DNA of 64,000 nucleotides from Azadirachta indica (Eukaryota > Streptophyta > Magnoliopsida > Sapindales > Meliaceae), in assembly GCA_022749755.1 (NCBI GenBank), contig CM040446.1, positions 8,952,367 through 9,016,366 on the forward strand, written 5' to 3'. The notes under the pieces were generated by a model. The model saw only the letters and a list, made by a program, of their open reading frames with translations. It did not search any database and had not been told where the DNA came from. Made by a program: the position numbers and the translations under genes. Numbering within the stretch: position 1 is the first letter of the stretch; each line of letters begins with the position of its first letter. Shown here piece by piece: positions 1 through 12,491 of this stretch.

Positions 1-397
1 AGTATCAAACTAAGTTTTATCAAAATATATTTTTTTAGGCTGAAGTGCCGAATACAAAAAATATTAGGGATGTCCGTGACAAATACGTGAAATAATTTGA
101 CTAACATGACATTTCTTAAATCGTAAGGCGCATTTGATTTTTTTTTTTTTTCAAATATTGTTTTCATAAAATGAAAATGAGAATGAAAATAGTGTTTTTA
201 ATTTAATGTTTTCAAAGCCAAGGACAGGTCTGTAACATTTTTAAAACGTGTGCGATATATAGAAATATTTTTAAGAATAAAATTTTAATAAACTCAATTA
301 CTACTACAATATAATAATTAATATCTTAAATATATAAATTAATTTAATTATTCTAAATTTTTTAAATTATAAAAATATTAATAAAAATTATTTTTAG
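1..397. other. AT-rich intergenic DNA
   Basis: No coding frame or RNA gene is visible. The stretch near 128-150 resembles the end of a MITE (a short G-rich start followed by a T tract), but no matching opposite end is seen. Confidence 0.6.
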
Positions 398-1024
398 GAA
401 AACGGCATTCAAGACTCTAAAATTTGTTTATTGGACTGATTAATCCTAATAATTTAAAAATAATCATTAAAATTCTAATTTATTATCAAATGATAATTTT
501 ACCTTTTACTAATAGTAATTATTTAAAAAAATTATTTTAGCCCTTAACTGGCAATAAATATTATTTTATAATATATTAATAATTAAAGATTTATTAATAT
601 ACTATAACTAAAATATAAATTTATTTTTATTTTATAATATATTAATAATTAAATATTAATAACATATTAGAAAATAAATAAAATAAATCTTAAATAAATA
701 AATCAATAAAAAAATATTGTAGTACAATACTTTATAATTTATATTTACGTATAACTAAAATATATAAAATATAATAAAAATAAAATGTATTAGTTTTAAA
801 TATGTAAATTTATAATATATTGATAATATTATATTTTTAATGCAATAGAAAATTAATGTAATAGAAACTAATATTATAATTTGATAAATATATTATATTT
901 TAGATAACTATTATTTTAAGAATATAATAGTTATTTTTTAATAAATTAAAATTTTAATGAATAAAAATTATTAAGGCTAATCAATTTATTACTCTAAATC
1001 ATAGAGATTTGGACGTCGTTTTTC
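398..1024. mobile_element. Small foldback/MITE-like element
   Basis: The two ends are imperfect inverted repeats of about 80 bp. The left end (about 398-480) reads GAAAACGGCATTCAAGACTC and its reverse complement recurs, with changes, at about 945-1024. The interior is over 80 percent A+T and has no coding frame. A related copy, matching at the left end and in the interior, starts at 42853, which supports a repeat family. No clean target duplication was found at the edges, so the limits are approximate and the superfamily is not assigned. Confidence 0.5.
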
Positions 1025-3206
1025 TTTTTTTCATTTTAAAGAGTTCTTATTGGCTATAAAACCTTATTCATTTTAAAAAGTGGAGGAAATATTTACGAAT
1101 AAAATATAAAACTTACAAGCCCGTGCGCGCATAAGGAACAGAAAGAGAGGGACAGGGTATGTAAACGTAGTCAGTCAAGTGTTATGTAAATTATCAAATC
1201 CACATAAAATAGGAGTGGCGGCTTTTGCTGACGTTACTTTATTTTTGTTTTTACTTTATTAATTTAGCTTTATTAAAATAGTGTCGGGAGATTTTTAATA
1301 TTTTGTTCGTATAATAACATTTTTATCCCCAAAGTTTACGAAAATAATAAAAAAAATAATTGTTTTCAATTATAATAATTTTGTCCCTAATAGGCAATAG
1401 CCTGAAACGTTGTTAAGAGTAGACGTGAAAAATATATGATATTTTAAAAGGTCAAATTTAACCCACAAGCTCACCAAACTCGTGCCATGCTTACTTGGGA
1501 CCTTCTTTTTTTAAATTTTTAAATATTTTTAATTGATTAAACTTATTAAAATATCATTAAATTTAATTTTGTACAGCTACTATCATGTATATTGTTAAGT
1601 CTTTTTAATTTTTAAAATATTTTAATTCACTATTTAAACTTTTGTGCTAATTTGTCTATTATTCCATTAGTTTTTTATGTTTAAAATATGAACTCGGTGT
1701 GAGTTTATGTAGACTATGTGTTGTGTCAACTCGTCATTTCATATTGAATTCATATTATATTATGTCTGACTCAATCTATTTACCAGCTCTAATTGAAAGC
1801 AAGGTGAAAAAAAATAAAGGGATAAAGATTAAATTGTTAAAAATAAGAAAAATATATCATGTTTTGTTGTTTTAACAAAAATCAGGAACTAATTTGTTAA
1901 TAACCCAATAATAAATGGAAAAATATAGGTGGGCACCATCTTCTTCCCGGTCAAAACTGGCGCCCTGCTAACTCTCCATGAGAGAGTAAACTAGAGTGAA
2001 CTAGAATAGAATTTTATCGTTGAGGTCCTAAAATTTCATATTTTCAAATAAAAATGTAGTTTATCATATTTTTTAAGTAGTTCCCTATTATTTAATTTTT
2101 CCATCAATTATTACTGATGTGACTTATTTTCAATTAAATCTTAAGTATTGAATTATTATTTGCCCTTCTTTTTCGAACGATTAATTAAGAAAATTAAAGA
2201 AGACATTTTTGAATTAACGGAACATGATGAAATATATCTTTATTCAATAAAACGTAAAGGGGTAGGTCCATGTCATCCGATTTTAACAAATTTTTCTTTA
2301 ATTTTTAAATAGTTAATTTAATTCACAATTAACATTTGAGATTAAATTATATATATATATATATAATTAGTGCACTATAATTAATATTCATATAAAACAT
2401 AATTTCAATCACTAAAAGTGTATTAATTTAACAGTCTAAATATTACATAAAAAATTGTTATAGTTAATGTTAATTTAATCATAAAAAAATATTTTACTTA
2501 GTGAGAATAACACATTTTAATTTAAGCTTTTACATTAAAAAAAATGAAAGAAAAATTATCAATGTTCCTAGAATTAATTTAGAGAAAGAAAATCTTGAAA
2601 GGGGAACCATTTAATTTATATTTACGTATAGAATAAGTTGGGGTGGGTAATCATTTAAAGAATCTTTAAATGTAGGCAAAGTAAAGTAAGTAAATGAGCT
2701 TACAATAGAACATTATTAATTTGATAGACTTATGAGGGTGACGATTTTTTGGCGTGATCCGTCAACGCAACACAAATAAGATACCAAGTTAGCAAGTTTA
2801 GGTTATAACTTAAAATAACACAAATAATAAATAGGTTATGATGATGTGATATGATTAATTAATTGAATCGAATTCAAATTCATAAAACTTGGCACGTAAA
2901 TATGTTAATGATATGATTAACTATTTAAATAATTATTTTATATTAACTTATTTATAATTTAATATATTGATTTTATATTTTTTTATATTTTAAAAATATT
3001 TAATTATATACTTAATATTTTAAAAAGTATTTAATACTATTTAAAAAATTTATGTTAGTATAAGTAATATTATAAATATGGAATATTTTCACATGCCTTC
3101 CCTGAATTTTGTGAAAATTATAAATAAGTAAAAAGTTTATGAGTACATCTTTTAAACAGTAAAATCGTTAATTTTGACCATTAAGTTTGATAAGTTGACT
3201 GGGTAT
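1025..3206. other. AT-rich intergenic DNA
   Basis: No gene, RNA or clear repeat is recognised. There is a short (AT)n run near 2351-2364 and otherwise simple AT-rich sequence with stops in all frames. Confidence 0.6.
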
Positions 3207-3215
3207 TAAAATAAA

Positions 3216-5367
3216 GGGATATTGACATTTTTTCTCCTTGAGGTTTGACTTAATAGGTAAATACCCCTTTAATATTTGAGAAAAGATAGATATCCCCTGA
3301 TATTTAGATAAATAGGTAAATACCTCTGAACTTTTATTTTCGTTAGTTGGCCTGTTAATTTATTATCATTTGTATCCCTCATTTTTTATATAATAATACT
3401 TTGATATATATATTTTATTTCAATATAACACTTTACCCCCTATTTTAATATTTTTCACAATATAATTTTTTAAATATAACAATTTAGTCTATATTTAATT
3501 TTTTTATAATATACTCAAAACTAAATACATTTTTAATTTGTTATTTCAATAGAAAATTTGAAAACTAAAATATTATTTAAAAAATTTAAATAATAAATTA
3601 GATTAAACTCATATTAAAATATTTTAAACTCATGTTAAAATATTTATATCCTTTTTTTTTCTCAATAAATTTGATATTTAATTATTAAAAGAATTTTGAA
3701 ATATATTTTAATATTTTATTCTTATATTAATATTTTTATTTAAAAGATTATATTAAATTGATTATATTTTTTTGAGAAAAAATATGAAAATATAAATAAA
3801 AAAGTCAAAAAAAAAATTTAATATCATTTGTCAATAGAATTAGTAATTAAATATATTTTATATTCTTATTAACCAATATAATTTAATTAAAAAATAGAAA
3901 AAGAAGAAAATTTTTGATTATTTTTATTTGTAATATATATATATATAACATGTATTTATTATTTATATTTTTATATATTTTTAAAAGGGATATTGACATT
4001 TTCCTTCCTGAAGTTTAGCCTAATAGGTAAATACCCCCTGATGTTTGAGAAAAGACAGATGTCTCTTAATATTTGAATAAATAGGCAGATACCCCCCTAA
4101 ACTTTTATTTCCGTTAGTTGGCTTGTTAGTTTATTATCATTTGTGTCCCTCATCGTTTATATAATAATACTTTAGTATATATTTTATTTCAATATAACAC
4201 TTTACTCCCTATTTTAATATTTTTCACAATATAACTTTTTTAATATAACAATTTAGTCCATATTTAATATTTTTTTCATAATATACTCAAAAGTAAATAC
4301 TTTTTTAATTTGTTATTTCAATAGAAAATTTGAAAAGTAAAATATTATTAAAAAAATTTAAACAATGAATTAAATTAAACTCATATTAAAATATTTTAAA
4401 CTTATGTTAAAATATTTATATCCTTTTTCTTTTGCAATAAATTTGATATTTAATTGTTAAAAGAATTTTAATATTTCTAATCTTTTACTTTCACTTTTAT
4501 AATAATAAATATTTAATTGAAATATTTTTTAACGTTTTATTTTTACATGTGATATATTTATTTAAAAAATTATACTAAATTTATCATATTTTTTTAAAAA
4601 TATATAAAAATATAAATAATAAATACATGTTATATATATATATATATTACAAGTAAAAATAATAAAAAATTTTCTTCTTTTTCTATTTTTTAATTAAAAT
4701 TAAATTATATTGGTTAATAAAAATATAAAATATATTTAATTACTAATTCTATTAACAAATAATATTAATTTTTTTTTACTTTTTATTTATATTTTCATAA
4801 TTTTTCTCAAGAAAATATAATAAATTTAATATAATATTTTAAATAAAAAATTAATATAAGAATAAAATATTAAAATATATTTCAAAATTCTTTTAATAAT
4901 TAAATATCAAATTTATTGCAGAAAAAAAGGATATAAATATTTTAACATGAGTTTAAAATATTTTAATATGAATTTAATCTAACTCATTGTTTAAATTTTT
5001 TTAATAATATTTTAGTTTTCAAATTTTTTATTGAAATAACAAATTAAAAAAATATATTTAATCTTAAGTATATTATAAAAAAATTAAATATGAACTAAAT
5101 TGTTATATTTAAAAAAATTATATTATGAAAAATATTAAAATAGGGCGTAAAGTATTATAATGAAATAAAATATATATTAAAGTATTATTATATAAAAATG
5201 AGGAATATAAATGATAATAAACTAATAGGTCAGTTAATGGAAATAAAAATTTAGAGTGCATCTGCCTCCTATTTATTCAAACATTAAGAGGTATCTATTT
5301 TTTTTCAAACATTAGAAATATATTTATCTATTAGACCAAATCACAAGAAGGAAAATGTCAATATCCC
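3216..5367. mobile_element. Large foldback DNA element, MULE-like, with an extra arm
   Basis: Both ends carry the same terminus, GGGATATTGACATTTT, in inverted orientation. The element is flanked by near-identical 9-bp sequences, TAAAATAAA at 3207-3215 and TAAAACAAA at 5368-5376 (8 of 9 match); a 9-bp duplication is typical of Mutator-like elements. The right arm (about 4618-5367) is the inverted complement of about 3216-3955, giving arms of roughly 740 bp. Between them, a second left-end copy starts at 3987 in direct orientation and runs to about 4617. The inner copy plus the right arm (3987-5367) resembles the related element at 24066-25297, so the outer left arm looks like an added duplicate. 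There is no transposase frame, so the element is non-autonomous. The MULE assignment is an inference from duplication length and long inverted repeats. Confidence 0.65.
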
Positions 5368-5488
5368 TAAAACAAATTTACTCATACTTTACTCTTTTTA
5401 CACTATTTTTCATTTTTTAACCAATTTTTTTTTAAAAAAAATAAATAAAAATAATATATATAATATAATAATAAAATACGTAAACCTA

Positions 5489-5660
5489 GGCACCCACCTA
5501 CTTCCATCTCCACCCATCTTTTTCTTCTTCCATCTTTTCATTGGCCGCCACCTTCTCTTCCATCTCCACCCATCTTTTCCTTCTTCCATCTCCACTAGTC
5601 ACCACCTACTTCCATCTCCATCCATCTTTTCCTTTCATCTCCATTGTCCGCCGACCAATA
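5489..5660. repeat. Pyrimidine-rich minisatellite, about 3 units of 50 bp
   Basis: Three imperfect units of about 50 bp, rich in C and T and each containing CTTCCATCTCCA followed by a CATCTTTT-like core, lie in tandem. The minus-strand open frame across it (Lys/Arg/Trp-rich) is a by-product of the repeat composition and is not called as a gene. Confidence 0.6.
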
Positions 5661-7358
5661 CATCCATCCTTTTCTTCCTTCAAATGAAGAAACCTAATTT
5701 CCGATAAAATCTGGTGGTGTTGGTGGACGGTTTGCGTTGATGGTGCTATAAGGCATTTGCTTTATTACCTTAACGATGTAAAGGTTTTCGAAACTTTGGG
5801 TCTATTTCATTTGAAGTGTAAGCATTGCTAGTGTTCTGTGGACATTGTTGTTATTCTCGGGTGATGAAGTGGTGAGGGTAACTACTGATGCTGTTGTTGG
5901 AAATATGTTGAAAATTAGCGCTGAAGAAGATTCTAAGGTTAACTTTGTTCAAACATTAAAGGGCAAAAAAAAAAAATTGGAATTGATTTATAATTAACTT
6001 TTTTCTTTGGAATTGATTTATAGTTAACTTAAGACTAAAGAAATTTTAATGTTAATAGAATTTTAACCTTAATTTAATTAAAATTGGTTAATTTATTTAA
6101 AAATTTCGTTTTAACAAGTAGAAAGTATAATATAATAAGTTACAGGAAGGGTATTTTAAACTTTTTAATATTTTTGACGATCAATTAATAGTTGATAGAT
6201 GAAATTATTGTAATAGAAGAGGTATTCATAAATTTTTATAAACTTTCTATCTATTTGTGGTTTTTATAAATTTAAGAGGAAATATGTGAAAATACTTTTT
6301 ATAAATATTTTAGAATGGACATTGAAATATAAAAAAATTATGTTAAATGGATGGCCGATTAATAAATACAGGTAAGTTGTTTAATAAATAGATTAGCTTA
6401 AAATTTTAATTTTTGACACAATTATTAAACGAGCGATTAGTTTAAAATATATTATATTTTTTATTTGATATAATATAAGTATGACACTATAACCCTAGTT
6501 GACCCATACATATCTTAACTTAAGAATATATTTTAAAAGAGTAGTAAATCAATAAATGCAAAATTATAGTCGACTGTGGACCAAATCCTACTGCTCCATC
6601 ATTATATATGTTAAATTAAATTTAAAAATTTGTGTTATACACAAAAGGTTATAAGATAATTTAGTTTTTTATTTTTTAAGGATGATTTGTGTTAAAAAAA
6701 TATTTGAAAATTCGAGAAAAAGTTTAGTATTCTACTCCAACGATCAAAGAATATAGACATTATTTACAAATTTATCTACACAATTATTGTTATAATATTA
6801 TATTATTACTACAGGTCATACATTTTCACAGGAAAAGAAAATCTACATAAAATGTAATTTAACTTCCTACAAGTTTATATGAATACAAATTTACAAGAAT
6901 AAAATAATAAATTAAATAATATATATAACAAAAAATAGTTTATATAGAAGTTTATATTTTAACATTATAATTTTACCATATTTAATTAAAATATTCAATT
7001 CTTGTTATTTGATGGTAAACTTTATAGTTATTGTAATTAAAATATTCAATATAGAAGTGAAATACCATACATTCAATAATTTAAGTATCAAATTTACGAA
7101 TGAGGTTGTGTGTATAGTATTACTCAATATATAAATACAACATCAGGCATATAATAATAAATATCAAATTGACAAAGGTTATCACATGTCCTAACAGCAA
7201 GATAATATTGTAATTAAATCCTTCATACTCTTAATAAATATACATTAATATAAATATACTAGTTATGAGATGAGAATTGATGCTCCTATTTAGGCAATGC
7301 TCATAAGGCCTTTTTGGGTTAGCTTTTTTATTAGCCAATAAGATTTTTTTAATGGTAA
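5661..7358. other. AT-rich intergenic DNA
   Basis: No gene or RNA is recognised. A short region near 5690-5960 is less AT-rich, but no homology or sustained frame can be named. Confidence 0.5.
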
Positions 7359-7363
7359 AAACT

Positions 7364-8208
7364 TGATGCAAATACGCATGCACACAAGAGCAATGATCTA
7401 ATTCAGCTACCTAGTGGTCCCGTTATAGGAGTAAGAATGAAGAAATTTGAGGATGCATTGAATGGGATGATTCAAGGCTTGTGGGATGATCTTGCAACAA
7501 TTCAGGAGTGCAAGAAAGATTCAAATATCAACCTTGAACTTCAAGACAATAATCAGAGTTTGGTAACATTGACACAAGTACAAGAAGGCAAAACTTGAAG
7601 ATTAAAGTTTCTATAGAATTCGAATTCTTAAATCTGTACAAGTTCATATTCAAATGATGTCTGAAGGCTAAGCAAGCATGTTCAAGTCTTTTATTTGCAA
7701 TTCGAATCAGATCTTCATCATGACGAAAGTTTCAGATTTCATGCACCATTTAGGCTAAGTTACTGCTTAAGCCCATTATCTATCTTAGTATTATTTATAA
7801 ATATATATTATCTAATTTGTTATGTGTTTGCGCTGTTAATGTTAATTATTAAACCCAAATTCAGTTTGTTTTAATTTAAATTAGAATAAGTATAGTCTTG
7901 TGGCCAAACACTCTATTTAAGATTACTTATTTCTTGTATCCTTATATATTCAACCACATGTTCCCATAGAAAGATCATTAATCTTTGAATGAAATAAAAT
8001 TGAGAGTGTTTCTCTTGTTTTGATTCTTGCTTGAATCAAAATTTTTACAATCAAAGCTAATTACTTTGAGGGTATTTTATTCTAAGGTTATATTTCACAA
8101 GTTGAAATTGAGTTTCAGACTTAGGTAAATCTGATTTAGCTTTCCAAGAGGTTGCTTCCATGCGTAAAGATATTGGGTTTTAAGTTTAAATACTTGAGGT
8201 TTGTATCA
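7364..8208 (+). mobile_element. Solo LTR of a Ty3/gypsy retrotransposon (family A)
   Basis: This 845-bp unit starts TGATGCAAATA and ends TTTGTATCA, so it has TG...CA termini. It is flanked by a perfect 5-bp target duplication, AAACT, at 7359-7363 and 8209-8213. It is homologous over its whole length to the 3' LTR at 39048-39893 and over most of its length to the 5' LTR starting at 29962. No internal region adjoins it, so it is a solo LTR, the usual product of recombination between the two LTRs of an inserted element. Confidence 0.88.
7365..7598 (+). pseudogene. Pol C-terminal tail encoded inside the solo LTR
   Basis: A frame of 77 codons runs from the second base of the LTR to a TGA. It contains the peptide LPSGPV followed by a Lys/Phe-rich stretch (KKFEDALNG), which matches the C-terminal tail usual in one group of plant Ty3/gypsy polyproteins (consensus GPITRARAKKF). 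In the full element the polyprotein frame crosses the polypurine tract into the 3' LTR. Here only the LTR part remains, without the rest of pol, so it is a relic and not a gene. Unlike the copies at 29963 and 39049 it has no internal stop. Confidence 0.7.
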
Positions 8209-8213
8209 AAACT

Positions 8214-11200
8214 CTTCTTAAATTTTTGAGTGTCATGTGGTTAGCATTAAAAAGGGATTTTTGATAATTAAAAAATTATTTTTCTTATACAGAAAGAAAC
8301 CCAAAATTGAAGTTTTGAATAATAAAATTTTTTGAATTTTTTTAAAAAAAAATTATTTAAAATACCCTTATTTTATTTTACATATCTTATGTTGCTTCTT
8401 TAAAATAGAGTACTAAACTTATCTATTAAAATAATTACACAATTTTTCTCAAAAGTTATTTATGATAACTAAATAATTAATAAATTTTAATAAGAAATTC
8501 TACTTACAAAAGTTCTACTAATAAAAACTTTGCTATAAAAACACTCAACTTAAAATGTTATATCAACCTATTAGTGAAAAGTGTTTTCTTTCAATTCTCA
8601 CCTTCACCTATAATCATAAATGCTAAAATAATAAACAAATGGTCAATCAAAACAATATCAAGGAAAGACAAAATATTTGCTTAGTATTATATAGTGGGAA
8701 TATAATATTTAGTTCATATTTTTTTTATATTTAATAGACATGTCGTCTTATAAAAATATTTAAATTATTCTTTAATTTGAGTTATACAAATAATCAAAAT
8801 TTAACATTATAAGAAAAATTTGATCATTTTAATAGAGATCAAATCTTCGGCCTTCCTTTTAATTCCAATTTTTATATATAGCAACACCATGACATAGCTT
8901 CATTATCACTTTGGTTCCTATTGAGAAATGCTCTCATGAGATATTACTTAATCGTTCTAAAGCAGAAAAAGTAATTTACTATTATTAATGATAAAAAAAA
9001 CGTTCATCTCTCTTTAAAAAATTAGAAAATAAAAATAAAAATAAAAATAAAAACCGAACGTTTTCATTGGTTATAGCTTTGATTAATTGATTTGCTATTG
9101 CTAATTAATAATTGACAAACTATATCTTTATTTATTTATTTAATTTTTTAACTAGGAGGAAATCTCTCTTGAGATATTGCTTGTAACACAAGGCGACTGA
9201 TTTACGGGCAATGATGATAGACAAACTATATCTTTATTTGAAAATCAAAAAGAAAATTAGGACCAATGAGATATTTCTTGATCACTCCAAAAGGAGAGTA
9301 AATAATTTAAGGTCAACAATGATGGACAATAGGATATTGCTTGACCATTCTAAAGTAGAAAAATTAATTTATTGCCGTCATTAATAGACAAATTATATGT
9401 TTTTTTTTTTTTTTAAAAAAAAAAGACCTATCTAAGTTTCTTCATCTTTATGATGCAAATTTTAAAATAGAAAAAAGAAGTAGAGACTATGATATCTTTA
9501 TCAACTTAATTCATTTTTGTGACAAGTAGAACGGTGGGTGTGTTGTGTTAATTAATCTATAATTCAAACAATTTATGTTATATTTGATATATTTAAATTG
9601 TATGTATTTATATTTGTCACGTATTAAAAAATATTTAATTAAATTTAGACTATGATGGATTAGAGATTACTTATTTAGTATTATAAATATTACCAAAAAA
9701 ATATGTGAAATAATTGATACAATTACAATTTACTTAACCTATTGCATGATTATATCAAATTAATTAGTTTTTTTTATTCTTAATATGACCAAGGATGATA
9801 GAAAAATTTGAACCTAGAAGAATTCAGATGATCTAGGATGGATAAACATAGCCCACATATGATGAAAAACATGGGTATGAGTTTGACGTTTGTAAACCCA
9901 CATGGATTGCAAGCCAAGAACAGATTTAATGAAACTTGCAACAATTTAACTCAACTCATATTTATTTACATTAATTATTTTGAAAATGTAAACGTTAAGC
10001 CCCTAATTGGAACCCTAATTTTGAAATAAAAAACAAGCAACAATCAACTTCCCTTTTATACCTCTCTTCTACGTCTCCACCGCATCCATTAGCAGTAGCC
10101 ATTGCCTAAGTTGTTGCCACACACGCTATGCAACCCTAATATATAAAATTAACGTGATTAAAAATAAAAAATTAAAACTCATAAATTATCTAGGTTGTAA
10201 TCTGTTTTCGAGTACTCAAATACTTATTTTGATTCAACTCAACTAGATTTAAATTATAAAATACCTAAATTTTCAGCTGACTGTTAGTAATCTAAAAGAT
10301 ATTTAAATTTGAATTCATAAAATTCTAGCACACACATTTATACATGTGTCATCTTCGTACACGATGAGTTATTTTTATGTCAACATTAAGTAAATACGAT
10401 ATCTTCATATGATGTATAATGTAAGAGTAAGAGTAATTATCAAATTATTAGTGTTGTTAATGTCTTTTTGTGTTGTCTCACGGTTGATACCTGTGAAAAA
10501 AATAATAATTGTATCCTTTTTTGTAATTTTGTAAAAAAGGAAAATGGTGATATGATTAAAAGGACCGCTAAAAGAATCTCTATTACAGGGCCGAATATAA
10601 AATTTTTTCTTTTGATCCCTTAAGACTTTCATACCCTAAATTATACAAGACATCTTGGAAATGAGGTATTTGCAAGTAAGATATTTTGTAATACAGATAT
10701 TTGCATGCAAGACATTATTCAATTTGTTTTGAAAGAAACAAAAAAGATTGAAGGGTAAATTTATCTTTTTAGCCTAGTTAAAGGTTAAAAAGGAAAGATT
10801 TTGGTTTAATTGTCGAGACTCATGGCAAAATAAAAAACAGGCTCTACCCAATCTAATTTTCTCAAATTTAAAGGACTTGTATATATATTTCATATTTAGA
10901 AAAAAACCATGTAATCTTTAAATTTTGTTCTATTGGACCAATTAATCCTAATAATTTTAAAATATTATTAAAGTCAATTCATTAGTTACAAATATATATT
11001 AATATGAAAACAGTGGTAAATAGTAAATTTATATAGTTTGGTGACAAGAATTGCAATGTGTAAACTTCTTATTAGCTTGATTAATTAATTTTTTTTATTA
11101 AATATTTATTTCATAAAATAAATGTTAAAAATAAAAATAATCAGTGTTGAATTTGTTTATCATCAGTACCGTTTAATTCCAAAATTTTCGATTAATAACT

Positions 11201-11880
11201 ACGATGCATAGTATTCATTGGTATTTTTACTTAATTTTTGTCTTTTCACACTACCTTATTATAGAAAAAACCCCACCATTCTACAAATCTAAATATTTGA
11301 ATATTTGAGGATATTGTTGCTGGTGAAATATATATATTATTTAATTTATAATATATTAATAAACATTGTATTGACAAATAAATATACTAAAAGTAAATAA
11401 TAATATAATTATATTTATTATATTGACTTTTTTAAAAAATATACTATACTTATTTTAACAAATTTTGACAGTCTAATTATTATTGTACATTGTTATAATA
11501 ATTATTATACTATCAAAAGTCAAATTTCACTTCAGATTGATAATAAAGATCAAATTACCTAATATTTTAACAATTATTTTTAAAATTATTAAAACTAATG
11601 TGTATAATAGACTAAATCGTGATTTTTCATATGTTGAATAAATTTTACATCATGCATTATAATTATTGCTTGTAAATAAATTATTAAACAAATAAAATAA
11701 TAATTTTTTTAATATTAATTATAATAGTAAATGATCTACTTATATATTACAAATAAATTGTATTAATAAATTAAATTAGTAAGATTTTTGAGGTGATAGA
11801 AAACTTAAAAAAAAAAAAAGAAAAGAAAAAAGATAACAACTAGGGTGGGGGGTAGAAATATCTAAAAACAGAACTGTTTG
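8214..11880. other. AT-rich intergenic DNA
   Basis: No gene is supported. Several short open frames (for example 9838-10029 and 10405-10632) lack homology, splice partners or codon structure. A fragment at about 10893-10980 resembles the left end of the foldback family at 398. T and A runs are frequent. Confidence 0.5.
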
Positions 11881-12084
11881 GAATGAGAGGAGCATGTGCA
11901 GGGGTAGTCATGTCTTTTCAGCACGAGGAGTGCCCTCGTACAGTCAGCAGTAATTTCCGTTTCCCGTGCTTTTGTTTTCTCTGTTGCGGATATACAACAG
12001 TTTTTTCTGGTCATAGATCTTTGTTTTATTTTATTTTATTTTTTAAATTAGAAAAGAAAACAAAAACACACACAGACACTCTAC

Positions 12085-12124
12085 AATAAATAAATAAATA
12101 ATAAATGAATAAATAAATAAATAA
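12085..12124. repeat. AATA-type microsatellite
   Basis: About ten near-perfect repeats of a 4-bp A/T unit, with one GAAT interruption, lie upstream of the KAS II gene. Confidence 0.85.
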
Positions 12125-12142
12125 GACTGCTTTCACTTGTAC

Positions 12143-12162
12143 AGAAAGAAAGAGAGAGAGAA
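12143..12162. promoter_or_regulatory. GA-rich tract upstream of KAS II
   Basis: A short purine run (GAAAGAAAGAGAGAGAG) lies about 330 bp before the start codon. GA/CT tracts are common around plant transcription starts; a regulatory role here is inferred only from position. Confidence 0.3.
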
Positions 12163-12239
12163 GGCTACGCTTGGCAATCTAATCGCAGCAGTACAAGACC
12201 TCTCACTCAGATTGCCCGAGACTGATACAAAGGAAGTGG

Positions 12240-12241
<2 letters not shown>

Positions 12242-12270
<29 letters not shown>
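12242..12270. repeat. (AT)n microsatellite
   Basis: About 14 uninterrupted AT units lie about 220 bp before the KAS II start codon. It is likely polymorphic between individuals. Confidence 0.9.
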
Positions 12271-12272
<2 letters not shown>

Positions 12273-12491
12273 TAGAAGAGAGAAAAAGTGAGATATATAG
12301 AAATTATCGAATGAAAGTTTCACTTCTACTCTCAACAATCACAACTTGTTTTCGACTCTTTGTAATCTCTATCAATGCTTGTTGAATAGCAAATACTTTG
12401 ATTCTTCACTTCAAATCAAATCCCATCTGGGCTTTTCTGATTTTCAACTTTTTTTTCTTTATTTTTTTTCTCTTTTATTTCTGGGTATAAA
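12271..12491 (+). promoter_or_regulatory. Core promoter and 5' UTR of KAS II (putative)
   Basis: A TATATA at 12294-12299 is followed about 25-35 bp later by a pyrimidine-rich stretch suited to transcription start, giving an estimated 5' UTR of about 160 bp before the ATG at 12492. The nearby (AT)n run offers alternative TATA-like positions, so the start is not fixed. Confidence 0.4.

Noticed and set aside
5410..5595. Minus-strand open frame rich in Lys, Arg and Trp
   Set aside because: It is produced by the pyrimidine-rich minisatellite and AT-rich flank; no homology or gene structure.
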